Assembly (NCBI GenBank): GCA_022828595.1
Contig: JAKGHH010000001.1
Span: 119,920,999-119,984,998 of the forward strand
DNA length: 64,000 nt
Direction: 5' to 3'
Origin: Nelumbo lutea
Lineage: Eukaryota > Streptophyta > Magnoliopsida > Proteales > Nelumbonaceae
Below, piece after piece: positions 61,601 to 64,000 of the stretch. Positions within the stretch are counted from its first letter, which is position 1. Every line of letters begins with the position of its first letter. The position numbers and the translations under genes were made by a program. The notes beneath the pieces were generated by a model. The model was given only the letters and a program-made list of their open reading frames with translations, was not told the origin of the DNA and made no database searches.

Positions 61601-62178
61601 ATAAGAATTCAGACAAACAGATGCCATTTGCAACCCCAGAAAGAAAAATATGAACACATAAATTTACAAGTTACCCAAACATCCTGCATGGTAAAAATTA
61701 TGCATAAAATGGCAACTGCAAACCAAGAAAATTTACACAGCTCATTAACAGAAACATCTACAGAGGAAATTTATGCATAATAAGAAATCCATTAATTAAA
61801 AGCTTTACAGAAAATGCGGACTTGACTTGACTTGACTTCCAGATCTTATTATGTTTTATTATCTGTATGTTATTAATTTGAATGGTACAAGGACAAGGTT
61901 ACTAGGGGTCCACATTTGTTTCTAACTTGACTTCCAGATTCTAAACCTTTAGGGATAAACCTAGGAATTACATTTTTCACTATATCATCTCGTGGGTATT
62001 CAAGTTTAGTTATATTCATGGCAATGGTTTAGATTAATTAAGAACTTTTCTTCTCCTATTCCACAGTGATGCTCAAATACATGCATGGACCTAATGTTTT
62101 CCTTCTTACATGCTAGTTCTGGCAAAGGGAGGCAGCAAACTTGGGGCAGCAGTTGCACAAGTTGCAAGAAAATCACCG
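19518..62178 (+). CDS. AGL17-like: AGL17-clade MIKC MADS-box transcription factor (exons 1-3; 3' end off window)
   Basis: DNA-binding transcription factor of the type II MADS family; acts in the nucleus as a dimer or tetramer on CArG boxes. Members of the AGL17/ANR1 clade have known roles in root development, nitrate response and flowering. The coding sequence is join(19518..19699, 28511..28586, 62117..62178, continuing past 64000). Splice phases (2, 0, 2) and exon lengths of 182, 76 and 62 bp match the MIKC pattern. The product so far is a MADS domain (residues 1-60), an I region (about 61-87) and the start of the K region ([19 protein letters not shown]). The [19 protein letters not shown] and AILCDAEV segments place it in the clade. 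Introns of 8.8 and 33.5 kb are very long. No stop or frameshift is seen in the three exons, so it looks functional. Confidence 0.9.
20340..20660 (-). mobile_element. 5'-truncated L1 LINE insertion with target duplication
   Basis: A 12-bp direct repeat GAAGATGGGATT flanks the insert (20340-20351 and 20649-20660). Next to the left copy is a T run (about 20350-20359), the poly(A) tail of a minus-strand insert. Inside, the minus strand encodes the end of a LINE RNase H ([14 protein letters not shown], then [18 protein letters not shown]) and the common plant L1 3' end ([20 protein letters not shown]). Short length, tail and duplication are the marks of target-primed reverse transcription. Confidence 0.8.
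21803..21895. mobile_element. Tourist-like MITE copy 1, right end lost
   Basis: TTA at 21800-21802, then GGCTATGTTTGATTTGAAGG. The inner part matches the full copies at 25516 and 45860, but the right inverted end stops at CTTTCCCTTCATAG. Confidence 0.6.
25516..25644. mobile_element. Tourist-like MITE copy 2 (129 bp)
   Basis: TAA duplication at 25513-25515 and 25645-25647. Ends GGTTATGTTTGGTTTGAAGG and TTTCAAACCAAACATAGCC are inverted and the whole element folds into a hairpin of GGGAAAGG-type arms. Consistent with PIF/Harbinger (Tourist) MITEs. Confidence 0.8.
25750..26095 (-). mobile_element. L1 LINE RNase H fragment
   Basis: The minus strand reads [20 protein letters not shown] then [11 protein letters not shown], the end of the RNase H-like domain of plant L1 elements. 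Stops are present upstream. No tail or duplication was resolved. Confidence 0.55.
26161..26329. repeat. Foldback D, 169 bp, with 10-bp target duplication
   Basis: Perfect direct repeat GTGTTAATAT at 26151-26160 and 26330-26339. The arms pair around CCTCACACCA (left) and TGGTGTGAGG (right), GCATTGCAG with CTGCAATGC, and the family core TTGGGAACATCTTCCC with GGGATGTTCTCAA. A 9-11 bp duplication fits a Mutator-like MITE. Confidence 0.65.
28511..28586 (+). CDS. AGL17-like: MADS-box gene exon 2 (I region)
   Basis: Acceptor TTAACAG|C at 28510; the first base completes the split Ser codon from exon 1. It encodes [20 protein letters not shown], then PTSEVK, and ends on a codon boundary at AAG|GTATTC. 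This is the intervening region that helps set dimer choice. At 76 bp it is one codon shorter than the 79 bp I recall for relatives, which have an extra His or Gln in the EEHHQLLN segment. Confidence 0.93.
28587..28701 (+). repeat. Duplicated 5' splice site segment after exon 2
   Basis: The first 49 bases of intron 2 (28587-28635, GTATTCATTTGACAAGC onward) recur at 28656-28701 with only T-run changes, offset by 69 bases. The second copy is also preceded by AAG, so AAG|GTATTC occurs twice. Confidence 0.85.
29550..30583 (-). repeat. 3' LTR of the second Tat element
   Basis: On the minus strand a polypurine tract (AAGCAAGGGGG, about 30587-30597) is followed by TGTAGGTATGTACACC, the LTR start (30583). 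A TATA-like GATAAATAGAGG lies at about 30075-30086. The far end is tentative, set at a TGTAATGTAC on the plus strand (29550). Confidence 0.5.
31139..31148 (+). promoter_or_regulatory. TATA-like box before antisense ORF 1
   Basis: TTATAAAAGG on the plus strand, about 80 bases before the first ATG of the antisense ORF (31225). It points the opposite way to LTR transcription of the element. Confidence 0.5.
31225..31920 (+). pseudogene. Antisense ORF 1 of the second Tat element
   Basis: Open from [17 protein letters not shown] (31225) to 31433; after stops and frame changes it continues to about 31920 with a predicted coiled coil ([19 protein letters not shown]). I do not recognise the N-terminal part. 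It lies between the LTR and the plant-mobile-domain ORF and runs in the same direction. Its function is unknown; the breaks make it a pseudogene. Confidence 0.5.
32630..35835 (+). pseudogene. Antisense ORF 2: plant mobile domain protein
   Basis: Runs opposite to pol. The segment 32661-33047 has [20 protein letters not shown] then LPVGGAVS, a plant mobile domain signature; 33075-33329 continues with [20 protein letters not shown] then YLYEQLDD; 33393-33629 has a WRPYARIV block. Further pieces follow to a C-terminal coiled coil ([20 protein letters not shown]) and a stop near 35835. Plant mobile domains occur in gypsy and MULE elements and in the host MAIN/MAIL proteins. Several frameshifts and stops show decay. 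A TATA-like ATTATATATAG lies at about 32621-32631. Confidence 0.65.
35180..35190. repeat. Poly-G run
   Basis: A run of about a dozen Gs inside the decayed antisense ORF. Similar runs are at about 20921 and 27121. Length may be unreliable. Confidence 0.5.
35840..37110. other. Spacer between antisense ORFs and integrase of Tat element 2
   Basis: Noncoding apart from the minisatellite at 36658-36953. This is where Tat/Ogre elements carry their variable 3' untranslated region. Confidence 0.55.
36658..36953. repeat. Minisatellite, three units of about 98 bp
   Basis: GATGCCTGGGGTG-type unit starts at 36658, 36755 and 36855. Each unit repeats a GGTGCCCGGGGTGT / GGGCTTTGTGCTCAGGGT / CCAAATTGCTT series, with point differences. 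The tract is GT-rich on the plus strand, unlike its surroundings. Confidence 0.85.
37113..38145 (-). pseudogene. Integrase of the second Tat element
   Basis: DDE integrase remnant that would insert element cDNA. On the minus strand the core starts near 37990 (PWPFHTWG), with the first Asp in [12 protein letters not shown] (about 37905), the second in [14 protein letters not shown] (37799 on) and the Glu in [14 protein letters not shown]. The C-terminal part, open for 158 codons (37589-37113), ends with the GPY/F domain ([19 protein letters not shown]). Stops occur in the N-terminal half and between the two open parts. It is truncated upstream, with no RT. Confidence 0.85.
38140..38220. repeat. 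(TC)n and (CCA)n simple repeats
   Basis: TCTCTC tract at about 38153-38166 and CACCACCACC tract at about 38188-38212, at the broken end of the second Tat element. Confidence 0.7.
38281..38560. mobile_element. MITE family 2, copy 1 (about 280 bp)
   Basis: Ends GGTCCTTTGGTTCACAATTG and CACAAACCAAACGGGGCC are inverted. The interior is rich in GGAATGGGAATG words. A copy in the other orientation is at 51857-52137. No target duplication was resolved here. Confidence 0.6.
39609..39934. mobile_element. hAT-like MITE, 326 bp, 8-bp duplication
   Basis: Perfect TACTACAC-type duplication, TACACTAC at 39601-39608 and 39935-39942. Ends TAAGGGTGTCAATGG and CCAATTGGCAACCCTA are inverted. The interior repeats ATTGGA, GGACC and TGGACTGGACC words. 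An 8-bp duplication fits the hAT superfamily. Confidence 0.7.
40725..40860. repeat. Foldback with GCCGTGGATGAGAAATT ends
   Basis: GCCGTGGATGAGAAATT (about 40727) and AATTTCTCATCCACGGC (about 40834) are exact inverted copies, with ACCGGTCCATG / CATGGACCAGT inside. MITE-like; no duplication found. Confidence 0.55.
41405..41610. repeat. GTGTGGTGTGGA-type repeat patch
   Basis: Repeated TGTGGTGTGGA and TCCACACCA words in both orientations, ending CAGAACACCCCCTAAA. It looks like a decayed MITE; limits are uncertain. Confidence 0.4.
41824..41995. repeat. Tandem duplication of about 86 bp
   Basis: GAGAGGGATAG..., GGGAGATTGCTTCTCACA and TGACCAAAGGGTGTGA recur in order (about 41825 and 41911) with a few differences. 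Confidence 0.75.
42505..42650. repeat. Short repeats of TTATTTCTTCTAAA
   Basis: TTATTTCTTCTAAA occurs four times between about 42520 and 42655, twice after GGGCCTTGT. Confidence 0.6.
43440..45835. mobile_element. 2.4-kb element with about 310-bp inverted ends
   Basis: The left end (43440-43745) and right end (45530-45835) are inverted copies; for example AAAAGTTAGGATAGATTCCC at 43510 and GGGAATCTATCCTAACTTTT at 45751. The interior has no transposase ORF but carries diverged repeats around GGTAAARTTTTACYAAG and TTGCCAAATGGCCATTAAGG. Long inverted ends without coding sequence suit a nonautonomous Mutator-like or foldback element. The outermost bases (CCCAATT / AATTGGG) and the target duplication are not certain. 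Confidence 0.65.
45860..45988. mobile_element. Tourist-like MITE copy 3 (129 bp)
   Basis: TAA at 45857-45859 and 45989-45991. Same length and ends as the copy at 25516 (AGCTATGTTTGGTTTGAAGG ... CAAACCAAACATAGCC). Confidence 0.8.
48249..48561 (-). mobile_element. Harbinger-type MITE family 3, copy 2 (313 bp)
   Basis: TAA at 48246-48248 and 48562-48564. The reverse complement matches 15537-15931, with about 80 bp fewer inside. Confidence 0.65.
48690..49016 (-). other. Unrecognised open stretch, possible gene fragment
   Basis: 108 codons open on the minus strand ([20 protein letters not shown] at the start, [20 protein letters not shown] near the end). I do not recognise it. Intron-like GT and AG words inside could mean a captured or decayed gene piece. 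Composition is not clearly coding. Confidence 0.2.
49199..49937. repeat. Exact tandem duplication, 369-bp unit
   Basis: The unit beginning TTAGGTGTGCTTATTTTTCC and ending CGATCTCCCT occurs at 49199-49567 and again at 49568-49936. I compared the two by eye and saw no difference. It is noncoding. Confidence 0.95.
51857..52137. mobile_element. MITE family 2, copy 2 (281 bp), TTA target
   Basis: TTA at 51854-51856 and 52138-52140. Ends GGCCTTATTTGGTTCGCAAG and TGCAAACCAAACGAACCC. Interior of GGAATGG / CCATTCC words, in reverse order to the copy at 38281. Confidence 0.75.
53148..53939. mobile_element. MITE-like element with CATAGTTGT ends (about 790 bp)
   Basis: CATAGTTGTTAATGAACCAAGGCGAGG at the left and CGCCTTGACAACTATGG at the right are inverted, each next to a GCCTAGGCAACAAGG-like block. 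A similar right-end piece lies at about 58590-58615. AT-rich interior. Confidence 0.55.
54600..55635 (-). pseudogene. RTE LINE reverse transcriptase, decayed
   Basis: The minus strand reads [17 protein letters not shown], then [17 protein letters not shown] (motif A), then [20 protein letters not shown] (motif B) and [15 protein letters not shown] (motif C; the usual FADD is FDDD here). The order and spacing are those of RTE reverse transcriptases. Stops between blocks; not functional. Confidence 0.8.
55640..57670. mobile_element. Insertion inside the RTE LINE
   Basis: The LINE stops near 55635 and resumes near 57680. The insert begins with TTTGGGTAAGTCGAATTAGAG and GATTCGATTTGATTTGAG words and ends with inverted-type words (AATCGAATTTATTGATTTGA, CAAAATCCAATCCATTTTCA). 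It looks like a nonautonomous DNA element, itself split by the element at 56520. A 112-codon ORF at 55835-56173 is unrecognised. Confidence 0.5.
56520..57376. mobile_element. Harbinger-like nonautonomous element (857 bp)
   Basis: TTA at 56517-56519 and 57377-57379. Ends GGGCCTGTTTGGCAAT and ATTGCCAAATAGGACC are inverted, with GTTCC / GGAAC words following. It is nested inside the insert at 55640-57670. Confidence 0.65.
58060..58480 (-). pseudogene. RTE LINE endonuclease fragment
   Basis: The minus strand reads [20 protein letters not shown] then VHKGFVIG and further AP-endonuclease-like blocks ([15 protein letters not shown] at the end). The GDLNG motif is the expected GDxN of the apurinic endonuclease fold. 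Stops present. Confidence 0.65.
58854..59520. mobile_element. MITE-like element with AGTGNTTTAAAAG ends (about 665 bp)
   Basis: AGTGTTTTAAAAGTGCAAGG at the left and TGCACCTTTTAAATCACT at the right are inverted. GTCAAGG words flank both sides (58841 and 59522), a possible 8-bp duplication. Inside, GCAAGGCGAGGCACA and GTGAGGCACCT recur. Confidence 0.5.
59530..59760 (+). promoter_or_regulatory. LTR-like promoter remnant with heat-shock-type motif
   Basis: TTCTCTAGAACTTTCTAGA (59574-59592) contains GAAnnTTC, the heat shock element core, among repeated CTAGA words. A TATA box CTATAAATAGG follows at 59670-59680. No ORF follows. Likely a relic of a retroelement LTR. Confidence 0.35.
62117..62178 (+). 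CDS. AGL17-like: MADS-box gene exon 3 (start of K region)
   Basis: 62 bp, the usual length for MIKC exon 3. Acceptor CATGCTAG|TTC; donor CG|GTACCA at 62179. It encodes [20 protein letters not shown] plus two bases of the next codon (Arg expected). FWQRE at the I/K border is diagnostic of the family. Phases agree with exon 2. Confidence 0.93.
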
Positions 62179-64000
62179 GTACCATCTTCTCAGACTTTGA
62201 ATTGACTGGATTTAACCATACAAAAAGCATGCCTAAAATGTTAGTCTATGAATGCAAGACAATGAGAACATTGGCCTTAGTAGCTATATTGTGGCCCCTC
62301 AAAAATAAGAACATATTGTAGTTAGCAGGAATACAGTAAGAAAACAGTAAAAAATCATTGGAAAGTTATAAAAACCCCATGGACATTAAAAAAAGGAAAA
62401 AATGAACATGAAAGAGCAGTAATATTGAAAATGAAAAGAAAAAAAAACAAACAAGAAAGTAAAACTCATTTTACTACTATAAGAAAATCCTTTGGAAGAT
62501 CCCTTGGTCAGACATTTGAATAGGGAATTAGGGATAAGTAGTATTAGGTGGTAGGTGATGGTGATCATGCAAGTCTGGGATATTGCAGGTAGGTAGTTGC
62601 TGGTTTCTCTCAGCCCACCAACTGTATTTTCATGTATTCCTTCTTTCAATCCCATATTAAACAACATTGCACTGACTTGTTTCCAATCAAAAACAAAAGT
62701 TGGGATTGACTTCAACTTATGGTGAAGCACACCAGTCGATGTCAAAAAACAATCTATACAAAGGATCAGGGCACAATCTATAGAAATTGCCACATTAGGA
62801 AATCAAACCCCAGAATAACTTAGCTCTAATTGCACCTTGTTTGGATAACCCATCTGCTAAACTTGTATATTCATCTTCCAAATGTTTAATTCCCCTTATG
62901 AAGTGCCTAGATATCCAGGAAGCGGTGCAATTGTCTCTTAGCCAATCCAGTACTTTATCCAGTATCAATCCTTGCAATACCAAGAGTACTTCTGCCCTAG
63001 TAAAATCACCAATACCAATATGTCCAGAAAACAAAGCAATTATATTCCTTTCACTGTTTCAAAAAGCTCCCCCTACGACTGAATTGCATGGCTTCCCCAA
63101 GTTGCAATTGTCAAGGTTTGAAAAATAAAATTAGGGATTGGCAGATGCCAAAGGGAACTAGAAATATTCCTTGCCAAAGAAAAAAGAGCGAAAAAAAAAT
63201 TATAGCCTTCACTTAATGTGAAACCTTTATGACATTGTTTTCAATTACATCTCCCTTACTTGAGTCTTTTTCTTTAAGGTTTCTAGTATCTTCCCCATTT
63301 TGGATGGATGGAAAACAAAAAAGGTATCAAATAACCTAGAGATGCCAAATAGGTGGTCTCCAGGTGGCAGTGAACAAATAATGCATGAGGTGTCCCGATA
63401 TGGTCACAAAGTGCATGGGACAGAAACAACTGGTTTCATCATGATCCCTACATGGACAGAAGGATAGAAGTCAGATGTTCCTTGTAAGCTGCAATAACTG
63501 ACAAATGTTAACTCTCTGATGACATACAACAAAAGGCTCCAATTTTATGAGGGGTGGACCGTGGACGCAAATCCAAGAGAAGTCACTCCTTTCCCTTTAT
63601 GATTCTTAATGAAATATTCTCTATCAACCAAAGGAAAAAAAAAAAAAAAAACATGTTTTGCACATTGTAACAAAAAAGGAATGTTGGAACATTTTCAAAA
63701 CAGAAATAGTCACTGCTGAGGCTACTAGGTTGCAGGTGAACCAATCCAATTGTTTGCGACGACCACTCAAGCTGCCCAAAGAAAAAATGAAAAACAAAAT
63801 AAATCGAATTAAAAATAGTAAAAAATCATAAGTCATGTTATAAATCTATTTCATGTCAGTACAATTGTAAAGCAATAAATGTGGCACCTACAAATACAGT
63901 TATTGATGAAATCTTTAACCAAATAAATAGTTTGGGATTCAAAACCCAATTTTGGGATTGGTTTGTGAATCAACCAACCCATCAACTCCACTCCTGGTCC
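62179..64000 (+). other. AGL17-like: Intron 3 of the MADS-box gene (start)
   Basis: At least 1,822 bp. No sequence resembling the next K-box exon (LMGEELSGLS-like) was found before the window ends. It holds a LINE RNase H fragment at 62795-63128; the rest, including 63130-64000, shows nothing I can name. Confidence 0.75.
62795..63128 (-). mobile_element. L1 LINE RNase H fragment
   Basis: The minus strand reads FTRAEVLLVLQGLILDKVLD, WISRHFIRGIKHLEDEY and LADGLSKQGA, the AE...L, D-rich and DxLAKxG-like blocks of the RNase H domain of plant LINEs. One stop near the N-terminal side; the downstream minus-strand ORF (62793-62386) may be its decayed continuation. Confidence 0.55.

Larger units (their letters stand above)
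28587..62116 (+). other. AGL17-like: Intron 2 of the MADS-box gene (33,530 bp)
   Basis: GT at 28587 and AG at 62115-62116, the latter preceded by a good pyrimidine tract (TTTTCCTTCTTACATGCTAG). It holds a 5'-truncated Tat element, MITEs, a long-inverted-repeat element, an RTE LINE and a tandem duplication, listed separately. 38570-41000, 46000-48200, 50000-51850, 52140-53140 and 59700-62100 are AT-rich with nothing else I can name. Confidence 0.85.

Noticed and set aside
62179..64000. Search for the next K-box exon
   Set aside because: No LMGEELSGLS-like coding stretch with splice sites was seen; the exon must lie beyond the window.

Overview
This is nuclear DNA from a flowering plant. It is intron-containing and AT-rich, packed with plant-type transposons, and has one recognisable host gene with plant MADS-box exons. 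The very long introns and dense old repeats suggest a species with a large or slowly purged genome. The sequence does not let me name the species.

Layout. 1-8317 is a decayed Ty3/gypsy LTR retrotransposon of the Tat type: gag, protease, reverse transcriptase, RNase H and a second RNase H on the plus strand, then an antisense ORF, then a 3' LTR with a TATA box. The integrase is missing and an unidentified noncoding tract of up to 1.85 kb sits in its place. 8318-18950 is intergenic and holds only MITE-like elements, foldbacks and one promoter-like or solo-LTR-like stretch near 14.1-15.0 kb.

From 19518 to beyond the end of the window lies one gene, an AGL17/ANR1-clade type II (MIKC) MADS-box transcription factor. 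Three coding exons can be placed to the base: 19518-19699, 28511-28586 and 62117-62178. Intron 1 is 8.8 kb, intron 2 is 33.5 kb, and intron 3 runs off the window. The K-box and C-terminal exons are not in view.

The introns account for most of the window. Intron 1 carries two L1-type LINE fragments, Tourist-like MITEs and a foldback. Intron 2 carries a second Tat element (3' LTR, antisense plant-mobile-domain ORFs, a roughly 100-bp minisatellite and the integrase end of pol), a 2.4-kb element with about 310-bp inverted ends and internal repeats, an exact 369-bp tandem duplication, an RTE-type LINE split by nested insertions, and many MITEs. Intron 3 starts with another L1 RNase H fragment. All five autonomous-type retroelement remnants in the gene lie antisense to it.

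Less obvious signals are a dispersed family of foldbacks sharing a core close to TTGRGAAYATCTYC, a duplicated 5' splice site just after exon 2, and small antisense ORFs in the second Tat element that have their own TATA-like boxes. I found no clearly new biological system. The foldback family and the giant-intron gene with the duplicated donor are the best candidates for follow-up.
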